Part shown: positions 1 through 7,709 of the stretch, piece by piece | Layout of the letters: each line of letters opens with the position of its first letter | Numbering within the stretch: the first letter of the stretch is position 1 | Source of the DNA: Acidimicrobiaceae bacterium | Lineage (GTDB): Bacteria > Actinomycetota > Acidimicrobiia > Acidimicrobiales > RAAP-2 | Assembly: GCA_003138855.1 (NCBI GenBank) | Contig: PLHF01000128.1 | Span: 1 to 48,094, forward strand | Direction of reading: 5' to 3' | Length of the DNA stretch: 48,094 nucleotides | The notes under the pieces: model-generated | Databases searched by the model: none | The model's input: the letters and a program-made list of their open reading frames with translations, nothing else | Told to the model about the DNA's origin: nothing | Program-made: the position numbers and the translations under genes

Positions 1-278
1 CGGTGCCAGGACAGCAGGGTTGCCGGCGTCACGCCGAAGGTTCCCCAGGACGAACGGGGGAGTAGGCGACTGAGGGCGGCGAGCAGGGCACGATCGGCAG
101 GCTCGTACGCACAGCGTCCGACCTGGCGCCGAAGAACTTCCACTTCATGGCGCAGGGCGAGGAGCTCGGCTTCCTTGGATCCCTCGCGGCGAAAGAGAAG
201 GAGGAGCAACTCGAGGACCTGTCGCAAGCCGAGGTAGACGAAGGCCCATAGCTGGCCTCTGGCTCGCCGCCGTCGCAT
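1..278 (-). CDS. IS transposase, N-terminal part, cut by the left edge
   Basis: The reading frame starts at ATG 278 and runs left off the window after 92 codons. It has an arginine-rich start, a hydrophobic helix, a leucine-rich helix ([14 protein letters not shown]) and a helix-turn-helix-like stretch ([13 protein letters not shown]). By eye it differs at only about 8 of 92 residues from the first 92 residues of the transposase at the right edge (47106 onward), so it is a second copy of the same IS. The catalytic DDE core lies outside the window, so activity cannot be judged. Transcription is outward, away from the accessory block. Confidence 0.85.
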   Translation of the reverse strand, partial: MRRRRARGQLWAFVYLGLRQVLELLLLLFRREGSKEAELLALRHEVEVLRRQVGRCAYEPADRALLAALSRLLPRSSWGTFGVTPATLLSWH

Positions 279-335
279 CGGGATGACGGTAGCCGCGAGG
301 ATCGATGCTCTGCACGGAGTCCCTGGTGACGGGCG

Positions 336-356
336 TGATCGGATTCTCGGACACTA
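336..356 (-). repeat. Probable terminal end of the left IS copy
   Basis: Read on the minus strand this begins TAGTGTCCGAGAATCCGA. The right IS copy has TAATGTCCGAAAACCCGA at the equivalent place (47028 onward). Similarity between the two copies stops just outside this point, so it is the likely outer end of the element and the likely terminal inverted repeat. The other ends of both copies lie outside the window, so the inverted repeat cannot be confirmed. Confidence 0.5.
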
Positions 357-411
357 CGCGCTGCCCAACTTAGGGACCTCAGTCCGCCATTCCTGAGGGC
401 AACCGCCCAGA

Positions 412-556
412 TCCTGTCCTATAAAATGTCCTACAAACAGCGCCGTTAGCTGCCGTCGGGCACCTTCCCGATCGCCCATCGTCGCAGGTCAGAACGTTAC
501 GCTCCGTCCGATGTCTGCCAGATCGTACCCTTGGGACGAACTGATAACGCTGAGGT
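412..556. repeat. Left copy of a ~145 bp non-coding repeat (partner at 28968-29117)
   Basis: The block starts with two near-identical 9-mers, GTCCTATAA and GTCCTACAA (416-424, 428-436), spaced by AAT. It continues through the shared words GCGCCGTTAG, CATCGTCGCAGGT and CGAACTGATAA. The same words in the same order and orientation occur at 28968-29117, directly past the 3' end of the integrase, at roughly three-quarters identity by eye. The paired 9-mers resemble arm-type sites of tyrosine recombinases. A role as an attachment region is an inference. Confidence 0.6.
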
Positions 557-596
557 CTGCTGCTGCTGTCGTGCACGGAGCCATGGACTGAATCCT

Positions 597-768
597 CAGC
601 AAAGTGAGCATGGCCCGCCACGGGCCAATGAACGACGACGGTCGCCTGCATGGCGTGGATCACGCCGGCGATGGCCCAGCGGGCGAACCCGCCGATCCCC
701 TGGGCGATCGAATGTCCGATCCAGCCGACGATGTCCTGGCCGACGCCAGTCGTCTTTCCGTTCCCGCT
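597..768 (-). pseudogene. Possible gene remnant, membrane-helix-like segment
   Basis: On the minus strand a frame open through this stretch encodes a glycine-rich amphipathic segment including VGWIGHSIAQGIGGFARWAI followed by AGVIHAMQATVVVHW. It has no good start codon or ribosome site, and downstream it dissolves into the non-coding repeat. The pattern recalls the first helices of membrane proteins carried by actinobacterial conjugative elements, but that is only an impression. A CGAACTGAT word at 774-782 repeats one inside the left repeat, as if the region were assembled from duplicated ends. The rest of 560-814 shows no gene. Confidence 0.25.
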
Positions 769-814
769 CCTGAAACGAACTGATGAGGCCGAGGTGGCTC
801 ACTGGCATTTCGTC

Positions 815-1474
815 CTACTTCAAGATGTTGACGGCTCGCGCAATCACAAGGCCCATGACGGCGAGACACGCCGTTGCCTGTACCGCCATCGCCAGTTTTG
901 CCCAACGAGAAAGCGGCATCACGTCGGTAGGGCTGAACGCTGTGGCGTTGGTGAAACCAAGGTACAGGTAGTCGAAGAACTCAGGTCGCCACCCCGGCCG
1001 AGCCACGTGAGAGTTGAGGTGCTCCGGAAAAGCAAAATCCGGAAACTCCGGATCCGTACGCGCTCGGGTCTCTGGACCTCTGCTATCAAGCTCCCAGTAG
1101 AGGAAGGAAAACGTGATTATCACGTAGATCCACACTACTGACCCGACCCGTAGGAGCTGGCCCGGTGAGTTCGTCTCTGGTCCCCCCCTGATGAGATCGA
1201 CCACCAGTCGGGCGGTGACTCCCGCAGCTCCGGCAACCAGAATGGCCACAAGTCCGATGGAGAGCGCCCGAACCAACGTCGACCGACGATCGATCCGCCC
1301 CGGATCAGCAATGACGAGTGCGACGAGAAGCAGGGCTTCGACGGCCGGGATGATCCATCTCGGCCCCAGGCTGAATTTCGGGGGAAGCAGAAACGGCAAC
1401 ACCGTGGCAATGACCAGCGTGAGGGCCATCGGCCATCGCTTTTCGCCACCGGCAGCGATGCTTTCGGTGTTCAT
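815..1474 (-). CDS. Integral membrane protein, DUF1345-like or channel-like
   Basis: A 219-residue protein with about five hydrophobic segments: residues ~15-32, 42-56, 68-90, 105-122 and the last ~25. The C-terminal part, with DYLYLGFTNATAFSPTDVMP followed by a helix ending ARAVNIL, is the most characteristic region. It resembles conserved actinobacterial membrane proteins annotated as DUF1345-like or ion-channel-like. The ATG at 1474 has a GGAG directly next to it, so the start is not firmly set. It is the first intact gene inside the accessory block and precedes other small membrane proteins on the same strand. The function is unknown. Confidence 0.7.
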   Translation of the reverse strand: MNTESIAAGGEKRWPMALTLVIATVLPFLLPPKFSLGPRWIIPAVEALLLVALVIADPGRIDRRSTLVRALSIGLVAILVAGAAGVTARLVVDLIRGGPETNSPGQLLRVGSVVWIYVIITFSFLYWELDSRGPETRARTDPEFPDFAFPEHLNSHVARPGWRPEFFDYLYLGFTNATAFSPTDVMPLSRWAKLAMAVQATACLAVMGLVIARAVNILK

Positions 1475-1636
1475 CTCCAGACCGCAGGGCAGCCCGCCGT
1501 GGAGTCTGTTTGAGGTGGTGTTGATCCAATGAGTCTGGCGAAGAGGTAGAAAAGCATCGCGGTCCTGGCGCGTGGACCCATCCTCATCGGTCGCTCAATG
1601 CTCGTGAGCGACGACCGGTTACGACGAATTCACGTT

Positions 1637-1771
1637 TCACCGACTACCTGAGTGGTAGTCATCGATCCACTCTTGAGGAACTCTTGCCGGTATTCTCACT
1701 TCCGACCGGAAGAGGACTCTCGGTACCAGCCACAACGCCGTAGCCATAAAGGACAGCAACAGGACGATCAT
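1637..1771 (-). CDS. Small single-TM protein (44 aa)
   Basis: Starts at ATG 1771 with one hydrophobic helix (MIVLLLSFMATALWLVPRVL) followed by a charged tail ending in WIDDYHSGSR. A GGAG lies about 10 bases upstream, inside the 3' end of the preceding small gene, so translation could be coupled. A longer in-frame start at 1897 would add a hydrophilic Arg/His-rich stretch without a ribosome site, so the short form is preferred. It may instead be the displaced second half of the upstream protein after a frameshift. The family is not recognised. Confidence 0.4.
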   Translation of the reverse strand: MIVLLLSFMATALWLVPRVLFRSEVRIPARVPQEWIDDYHSGSR

Positions 1772-1779
1772 AACGAAGG

Positions 1780-1917
1780 TCACTCCATAGCCCTTAGCGC
1801 CGTCCGCGACGGCGGATTCGCGCCAGCGACCCAGATGGCGTCGAACAACCTCATGATGCCAGTCATAGTCAGAGCGATCCCGGCAAAGAGGAGCCAACCT
1901 GTACCGCGTTCTTCCAT
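1780..1917 (-). CDS. Small membrane protein (45 aa), possibly truncated DUF7144-like
   Basis: Starts at ATG 1917 behind a clear ribosome site (GGGGAGGT, 6 bases upstream). The sequence MEERGTGWLLFAGIALTMTG continues IMRLFDAIW, resembling the first helix of small actinobacterial DUF7144-type membrane proteins, which are normally about three times longer. After the tryptophan the frame gives a short non-hydrophobic tail and stops. A second hydrophobic segment follows in another frame (1637-1771). Either these are two coupled micro-proteins or one gene broken by a frameshift. Confidence 0.5.
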   Translation of the reverse strand: MEERGTGWLLFAGIALTMTGIMRLFDAIWVAGANPPSRTALRAME

Positions 1918-2101
1918 GATGACCTCCCCAAGAGCGATCGCCAAGCTACGCAGTCGCCGATTTTGCGTGCACAGCCACCTTTCCACCACCGCCGACCCGA
2001 TTCGTCACCCTCTCGGGGTGATTCGGTACGGGTTGTAAGGCGCGACGATGGGTTCGTGATCCAATCCAGAGGGGAGTTGTGAATCGCGACCATCTCCGGT
2101 C

Positions 2102-2683
2102 GTGGCGATCATCGGAGACGGAATTCGCAGATTGCCACGCATGACGCCTTCGCCCATCGAAGATCTGAGCACCTTCGAACGATCTCACGTCGTCAAGACC
2201 GCCGTTCGAGCAGCGATCACCGCTGCATTACTGGTGGCTGTGTACTTCGTGATGCCGATCGAGCACCGACCCCACCAGTCGGTAGCCCTCCGCCTGGGTG
2301 TGGCTCTGGCTCTCTTCGTGGTCGTCTTGGCCAACGAGATTCGGCTGATCTCCAGCCACGAGCGCCCGATGCTGCGGGCAACTGTGGCCATGGCCACCAT
2401 CATCCCGCTGTTCCTCATTATGTTCGCCTGGATCTACCTGACCATGTCCCGCGCAGATCCGGGCGCTTTCGGTGGTCCGTTGAAGCGAAGCTCGGCGCTC
2501 TATTTTACCGTTACCGTATTCTCCACGGTGGGCTTCGGTGACATCACGGCGAAGACCGACGTGGCACGTCTGGTCGTTACGGTCCAGATGCTCGCCGACC
2601 TCGCCGTCGTGGCCGTGGTAATCCGATTGATTCTTGGGGCGGCCAACCGGGGGGTCGACCGTCAGAAGGAGCTCACCGAGTAG
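2102..2683 (+). CDS. Two-TM potassium channel (Ion_trans_2 type)
   Basis: A 193-residue protein that probably passes potassium through the cytoplasmic membrane. The selectivity-filter motif TVGFGDI lies at about residues 142-148, between a pore helix (LYFTVTVFS) and a last TM helix (LVVTVQMLADLAVVAVVIRL). Two additional hydrophobic segments lie upstream (~37-52 and 62-78) and one more at ~95-114. There is no RCK/TrkA-N ligand-binding domain, so gating is not evident. The first start is GTG 2102; ATG 2141 would shorten it by 13 residues and is equally possible because neither has a strong ribosome site. It is convergent with the LtrA gene 17 bases downstream. Confidence 0.85.
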   Translation: MAIIGDGIRRLPRMTPSPIEDLSTFERSHVVKTAVRAAITAALLVAVYFVMPIEHRPHQSVALRLGVALALFVVVLANEIRLISSHERPMLRATVAMATIIPLFLIMFAWIYLTMSRADPGAFGGPLKRSSALYFTVTVFSTVGFGDITAKTDVARLVVTVQMLADLAVVAVVIRLILGAANRGVDRQKELTE

Positions 2684-2700
2684 CGGTGACCGTCATGCTG

Positions 2701-3831
2701 CTATCCGAGCAGCTTCACGGTGGAGATGGCGCGTATCACCCGGGTCGTGGAGCGGAGCCGGACGGCAACGACGGCGTGGATGACGGCCACTGCAGTGAAT
2801 AGCGGCAGCGCCTCGGCCATGTGGATCCAGGGGATCCACCAAGCGAGAATGCCGACCACAACGACGACGACGGCCGTGGTCAGTCGGGCCGTCGCCAGCG
2901 GCAGAACCGGACGCCGTCTCGTACTCCAGCCGATTGCGGTCATGGCCAGGTAGAAGATTGCCAAGGGGACCGTCATGCGGAGGATCTCCGTGTCGGGAAG
3001 GCGATGCGAGGTGGTGAGATCGATGAGCTTGGAAGCGCTGACTGCCGTGCCGGCGATGCAGACCTGAGCGACAAGATGCGATCCGGCCCACCAACCGAAT
3101 CGGCGCTGATTCAATCCTGCCGCCGGGATGTCCTCGAAATGGGTGGTGAAGAGAGCGAAGACCAAGATGAATTCGAAGACGAGTGACGCGATGTCGACTC
3201 GGTCGATGGTGGCATGACTCAAAGCGATGGCAATCTCTACGAACGACTCACCGCACACGATGAGGGTGAACGCGCCCATGCCGTCGACCATGTGTTGTTC
3301 GTCCCCAACGGAGAAGTCCTCAATCCGGTGGAGAATCAGGATCGAGGGAACCACCAGGAGCACGAGCGCCGCAGCGGACAACGTCATTCGAGCGGACTCG
3401 GGGAGCAGTGCGGCCACGAAGAAGCAGCCGGCCGTGCCCATATTGACGGCAGCCAGGTGCCTCGCATAGCTCCTGTTCGCGATGCCGTCTCTTCGTGCAG
3501 CGCGGAAGAACATGCGGGCGATGGTCAAAAGGAGGAACCCGTACTCGAGGGCCAGGTACGTGGAGTCACCGGTGACGGAGGCGCGCGCTTCCATGGCCAT
3601 CAGCACAATGACCAGCATCTGTGACAGCAGGAGGAATCGGTGCGTCAGGTCGATCATGTGGTATCGATTGGCACACAACGTGATGGTGAACCACACCCAC
3701 CATGAAGCGGCAAACACAAGAACGATCCACGCCGCTCCCGAAGAGGGGTGGACGTGGGTGACGGCTGTGCTGAAGATCAGGATCGCAGCGACGAAGATGA
3801 GGTCGTAGAAGAGTTCGATCCATGTCGACAT
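2701..3831 (-). CDS. ltrA: Low temperature requirement protein A (LtrA family)
   Basis: A 376-residue polytopic membrane protein whose N-terminus WIELFYDLIFVAAI is the signature of the LtrA family (first linked to growth of Listeria at low temperature; biochemical role unknown). Long hydrophobic helices alternate with charged loops throughout, and the length fits the family. The ATG at 3831 has no recognisable ribosome site. The in-frame codons upstream still look native (a short acidic lead of about 12 residues before a stop), but none is a usual start codon, so the N-terminus may be slightly mis-set or eroded. Confidence 0.85.
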   Translation of the reverse strand: MSTWIELFYDLIFVAAILIFSTAVTHVHPSSGAAWIVLVFAASWWVWFTITLCANRYHMIDLTHRFLLLSQMLVIVLMAMEARASVTGDSTYLALEYGFLLLTIARMFFRAARRDGIANRSYARHLAAVNMGTAGCFFVAALLPESARMTLSAAALVLLVVPSILILHRIEDFSVGDEQHMVDGMGAFTLIVCGESFVEIAIALSHATIDRVDIASLVFEFILVFALFTTHFEDIPAAGLNQRRFGWWAGSHLVAQVCIAGTAVSASKLIDLTTSHRLPDTEILRMTVPLAIFYLAMTAIGWSTRRRPVLPLATARLTTAVVVVVVGILAWWIPWIHMAEALPLFTAVAVIHAVVAVRLRSTTRVIRAISTVKLLG

Positions 3832-4023
3832 GTGGTCGAGCGCCGAGGAGTCGATCCCCCCTACTCAGGTGATCTGATCGTCGTCAGTGCCCATTGCTCG
3901 GTTTCAAGGGGTGCGTCACCAGGCCAAAACGATTGAATGCTTGGTCTACGTCTGGTAGGTGTGAGGCCCCGGCGTGTTCCGGAGGCCCTGACATCGTGTG
4001 CTCGAACACGTTTGACCGTGCAC

Positions 4024-5304
4024 CTAGTCGTCCGCCGAGTCCGTGGGGGTGCCAACTCCGGAGCCAATCGCTGATCGGGGGTCGGATGCACTGCCGAGCG
4101 ATTGATGTCCGGCGTACAGGCCCATGAGTCCGACCAACACCAAGGCGATCAACACAACGACTACCGCCACCAGCGTGGTGGGGTTGCTCCACACCACCAG
4201 TACCAGCAACCCCAGACCGAGGATGCTCCACTGCAGGCCTTTGCGGTGCCGGACCGCGAAGCCGTGCACCGGGCCACCGGTCATCCAACGGGGCCGGTTC
4301 CCTCCGGCCGTCCAAGCCCGGAGGTGTCGATTGCCGGCGATCAGGGTCACGATGGCGATCAGGGCGGCCGCGATGAGGATGATGCGCACCGCCTGGCGCA
4401 GCGCAGCCGTGACGGTGTCGACGACAGCCTGATTGGCTGCCACTGACTGGTTCGGGCTCAGACCCGAGAGGTACTGGTTCCGGGCCACCGCCATGACCAC
4501 CAGGATCACAGCCATCGACAGTGCGAGACCGGTGGCGGCGCGCACCAGTCCACGCCGCCGGTTGCGGGCCAACACGACGGCGCCGGCGAAGCACAACAAG
4601 GTGATGATGGGTAACACGATGGCCAGGTCGTTGAGCAGCTTGGTCAGCTTTTGAATCTTGGCCAGATCCTTCGACTGGAACAACACGAAGTCGAGTCCCT
4701 TGACCGCGGGGACCTTGTCGAACACGGTGATGCCCTTGGCGTCCAGCTTCTTCTTGACTTGGACCTCCACCTGGCTGAGGTCGATGGTCACCTTGCCGTT
4801 CTTCGAGCTGACCGACCCCTCGTTCGATCCGGTCAATACCGCAACGAGCTGCTTATGGGAGGCCCGGTTCGCGGCCACCCACAACGTGTAGAACTGCTTG
4901 GACTGGACCGCCTTCAGGGCGAGCTCGTTGGTGACGGTCTCGAGGCCCGAGGTGATCGGTGTGGCCAGAAAACCAACCTTGGGCGGAAGTGCGTCTTTCA
5001 CCCGGGTCTCCACATCGGTTCGGGAGATCAGGTTCTCACTGACCAGCTCGGCCACCTGGGTCTGGATGGCCGGGTTGCTGGCCAGAGGAGCCACCGTATT
5101 CACGTAGGTGTCGGTGTTCAGCAACTGATTGCGAGTGAACACCGTGACCACCGAGAGCACCGAGAGGATGCAGGCCACTACTACCAGTACCCATGACGAG
5201 GTTTGCTTCCACCGGGAACTGCCACCGGAGCTCCCGTCCACCGAACTCTCTCCCTCGGAACTGCTGGCCGCGTTGTCGACCTCGGTTTGGTTGTCGGCCA
5301 TCAC
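4024..5304 (-). CDS. Multi-TM membrane protein with an extracytoplasmic domain, unknown function
   Basis: About 426 residues. A Ser/Gly-rich cytoplasmic N-terminus is followed by TM1 (~38-57), a soluble loop of about 165 residues probably outside the membrane, TM2 (~226-246), TM3 (~257-274), TM4 (~307-323) and two final helices (~358-373, 377-396). The loop begins RNQLLNTDTYVNTVAPLASN, a pattern I have seen in uncharacterised actinobacterial membrane proteins. The GTG start at 5304, or the next-codon ATG at 5301, overlaps the stop of the GAP-family gene, so the two are translationally coupled and probably work together. Confidence 0.8.
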   Translation of the reverse strand: MMADNQTEVDNAASSSEGESSVDGSSGGSSRWKQTSSWVLVVVACILSVLSVVTVFTRNQLLNTDTYVNTVAPLASNPAIQTQVAELVSENLISRTDVETRVKDALPPKVGFLATPITSGLETVTNELALKAVQSKQFYTLWVAANRASHKQLVAVLTGSNEGSVSSKNGKVTIDLSQVEVQVKKKLDAKGITVFDKVPAVKGLDFVLFQSKDLAKIQKLTKLLNDLAIVLPIITLLCFAGAVVLARNRRRGLVRAATGLALSMAVILVVMAVARNQYLSGLSPNQSVAANQAVVDTVTAALRQAVRIILIAAALIAIVTLIAGNRHLRAWTAGGNRPRWMTGGPVHGFAVRHRKGLQWSILGLGLLVLVVWSNPTTLVAVVVVLIALVLVGLMGLYAGHQSLGSASDPRSAIGSGVGTPTDSADD

Positions 5305-5954
5305 GTGACAACCAAGTAGATGCTCTTGCCGACCAGCCAGAACCCGAGCACCAGCGAAACGACGATGATGACCTGATCAGTGTGCGTGTCGATCCATGCT
5401 CTGGTCGAGGTCAGAAACGCCTGGCTCTTTTCGGGCCGGAAGCCGGCATAAAGCTCCATGGTGAGGTAAATGGCGGTAGCGACCAGGCAGAACAAGAACA
5501 ATGCGATGTAGCTCTGCCAGGACGACAGCTTGGCCTCCACGATGGTGGCAACCCCGGCGGCGACGAGCCCCCAGGGCTGGGTCAGTGGCGCCAGGCCCAT
5601 GGCGTACCACGGCGACATGTTGTCGATGCCGGTCTGCCACTTGGGTGTCTTCTTCGGCTTCTTCGGCTTGCCCATCTTCCGCCACTGGCGAACCGCGATG
5701 AGCACGAGCACAACTCCGATGGCGATCTTTACGGCAAGGGCGGCGAGCGATGGTGCCGTGCTCGGTTTGGGCGGCTTGTTGCCGGTGATGAGCACCGTCC
5801 CGGCCACCACGATGGCCAGCGACAGAAGCCATCCGAAGATGAACGCGGCCCCCTTCCGTACGCCACCCTTGGACGCCAGCACGAGAATGAAGGCGGTGAG
5901 TGGGATCGGTTCAAGCGTGATGACCAGACCGATCAGCAACAGGTCGAGGATCAC
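5301..5954 (-). CDS. GAP family membrane protein (Sap/SfLAP-like)
   Basis: A 217-residue protein with about six TM helices. The N-terminal pattern LIGLVITLEPIPLTAFILVL and a later WQTGIDNMSPWYAMGLAPLT are typical of the GAP/sulfolipid-1-addressing protein family (PF11139), which includes mycobacterial proteins needed for surface glycolipid placement. A lysine-rich cytoplasmic loop (~112-123) separates the halves. The start is GTG 5954. Its stop overlaps the start of the next membrane protein, forming a two-gene unit. The family is known; the lipid or peptide cargo here cannot be told from the sequence. Confidence 0.8.
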   Translation of the reverse strand: MILDLLLIGLVITLEPIPLTAFILVLASKGGVRKGAAFIFGWLLSLAIVVAGTVLITGNKPPKPSTAPSLAALAVKIAIGVVLVLIAVRQWRKMGKPKKPKKTPKWQTGIDNMSPWYAMGLAPLTQPWGLVAAGVATIVEAKLSSWQSYIALFLFCLVATAIYLTMELYAGFRPEKSQAFLTSTRAWIDTHTDQVIIVVSLVLGFWLVGKSIYLVVT

Positions 5955-6062
5955 ATCGACACCGTGCTACCTTTCGGTCCCGACCTTGGCCTTGATGCCC
6001 AAGCCAGTTGAACCCGGTTACGGAGCCAATAACGGACGTACGGCCCGGGCACAGGTTGGGAC

Positions 6063-6152
6063 TCAGTCATTGCTCTGGCGAAACTTGCGAACGAAGACCA
6101 CCACCAACAAGATGGCCATGGCTGCGAAGATGAATCCCCCTATGTAGTACAC
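6063..6152 (-). CDS. Micro-membrane protein (29 aa)
   Basis: The GTG at 6152 is preceded by a strong ribosome site (AAAGGAG, 5 bases upstream). It opens a frame coding for one hydrophobic helix (YYIGGFIFAAMAILLVVVFV) with a basic end (RKFRQSND). The layout of one helix, a positive cytoplasmic end and a good ribosome site is that of a genuine micro-protein rather than chance. It sits upstream of the GAP-family gene on the same strand, with about 108 bases between. The function is unknown. Confidence 0.5.
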   Translation of the reverse strand: MYYIGGFIFAAMAILLVVVFVRKFRQSND

Positions 6153-6348
6153 GGCTCTCCTTTTGTTGTTCGATCTCTGTTCGACAGGTGGCAGTGGAGT
6201 TCAGGCACCATCTCGCCGGGCCGGTCACGCCCCGGGAGGTGATTGGCAAGCGTGCCCGGCATGTGGATGTCGAGCCGGAGTGAGTCGGCCGCATTCCCAC
6301 ACCGGGCCATTGCAGAAGAATGGCGAACCCGAGACGGGACATGCTTGA

Positions 6349-7023
6349 TCACTCGCTGCTGCTCGCGGGGACGAGCCGGTTGCCCAGGGCACTGGCGAAC
6401 TCTCGAGCCTCATCGAGGTGATAGTCCTGGAGATTCGTCGGGGGGATCTTGACCCCGTGGTAGCGCTCTTTGTACTCGCCGGAACCGAGGAAGCTCAAGA
6501 GGGAGAACAACGAACGGACCTGTCCTCCCTGGTAGCGGAAGTGGATACCGTCCACGAAGTCTCCGCCTCGCTTCGTTCCCATTCGCCGCACGGTGTTTAG
6601 GTTGTGCTTCCAATACCGGCGGCAGCACACGGCTCCCGTGAACGGCTTGCCGTTGAGGACCTTGGTGGCAGCATCCGATTCCAGAAAGGAGCGGATGGGG
6701 ATGTCAGTGGAAAGCCACCAGGTCGGAGAGCCGATGAACACGAAGTCGTACTCCCGTTCGGTGACGACATCGGGAATACCAATCTGTGCGGGGCGATGAC
6801 GTAGCTCCGCAGGGATCATGGCAACGACCTCGAGAAACGGCTTCGGCATGGGGAACTGCTTGAAGCGCTTTTCGTACCGCGGATCGGTGAACTCGATCCG
6901 GGCAAGAGTTGTCTCGCAACCGCGGTCGCGCAGCACCTCGGCCATCGCCTCCATCACCTTTTCCGTCTGATGGGTGTAGGAGAAGTAGACCATGAGTACT
7001 GCCGGCTTGGTTGCGGAGTCCAT
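6349..7023 (-). CDS. Flavodoxin family protein
   Basis: A 224-residue protein with the flavodoxin fold pattern: a first strand and phosphate loop VLMVYFSYTHQTEKV (~9-23), and a later strand DFVFIGSPTWWLSTDIP (~93-109) that should hold FMN's isoalloxazine ring. The ATG at 7023 has AAGGA about 7 bases upstream. The protein is longer than classical flavodoxins and has a C-terminal extension with GGDFVDGIHF. It probably carries out FMN-dependent electron transfer or quinone or nitro reduction in the cytoplasm. The partner is unknown. It lies just downstream of a SHOCT-domain membrane protein on the same strand. Confidence 0.8.
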   Translation of the reverse strand: MDSATKPAVLMVYFSYTHQTEKVMEAMAEVLRDRGCETTLARIEFTDPRYEKRFKQFPMPKPFLEVVAMIPAELRHRPAQIGIPDVVTEREYDFVFIGSPTWWLSTDIPIRSFLESDAATKVLNGKPFTGAVCCRRYWKHNLNTVRRMGTKRGGDFVDGIHFRYQGGQVRSLFSLLSFLGSGEYKERYHGVKIPPTNLQDYHLDEAREFASALGNRLVPASSSE

Positions 7024-7077
7024 CTCGGTTCCTTCGTTGGAGCCCTAGTGGGAAGGGGTAGAGGACTCATTCCGGCC

Positions 7078-7473
7078 TCAGGCGAGGATCTTTGCTTTCT
7101 GGGTTTCGAACTCGGCGTCGGTGATGACGCCCTGCTGCTTGAGGTCGGCCAGCTTTGCCAGTTCCTCCGTCGAGGTGGTTGCTGTACCCGCCGTCTCCTT
7201 GACGTAGGCGTCGAAGGTCTTCTGCTGCTGAGCCGCCTGGGACGCGGCGCGTTCCTGCATCTTTCCGCCACGGGCGATGAGATAGACAAAGATGCCGAGG
7301 AACGGCAGGATGATCACGAAGAGGACCCACAGCATCTTGGCGCCACCACCCAGGTCGTGACTTCGGAAGATGTCCGAGAACACGACGATGAGCAGCCAGA
7401 ACCAGATGAAGAAGACGAACAGCCCCAGCATCGTCCCGAAGAGATCGGCAAGGGGGTAGGTATAGGCGATCAT
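7078..7473 (-). CDS. PLDc_N plus SHOCT domain membrane protein
   Basis: A 131-residue protein. Two TM helices at ~10-32 and ~47-66, with the connecting FSDIFRSHDLGGGAKMLWVL, match the phospholipase-D-nuclease N-terminal (PLDc_N) domain. A Gln-rich linker follows, then a C-terminal SHOCT domain (EELAKLADLKQQGVITDAEF..., ~103-130), a short helical-hairpin domain found at protein termini. The ATG at 7473 follows GGAGG. No catalytic domain is present. A second SHOCT protein is encoded at 17362-17637. The role is probably scaffolding or oligomerisation at the membrane, by inference only. Confidence 0.8.
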   Translation of the reverse strand: MIAYTYPLADLFGTMLGLFVFFIWFWLLIVVFSDIFRSHDLGGGAKMLWVLFVIILPFLGIFVYLIARGGKMQERAASQAAQQQKTFDAYVKETAGTATTSTEELAKLADLKQQGVITDAEFETQKAKILA

Positions 7474-7709
7474 TGACGAGTCCTCCGTGGTTGTCGTAGC
7501 TCACATCTTGAGCATCCACCGTCTGGCACTCACTTCTGCTCCGACTCGCGGAACATCTCTGGGCCAGGATTCCGTGCAGATGCCTGCATGGAGATCGAAC
7601 CACGCTCGGGACGGAACAGTCATCACCCTCGGGGGGTGACTTCGGGGAACGGTCGACCATGCCCAGGCCTCCGGAGGCCAAGCCCCAAGCCACGACCTGG
7701 CTCAGACGC

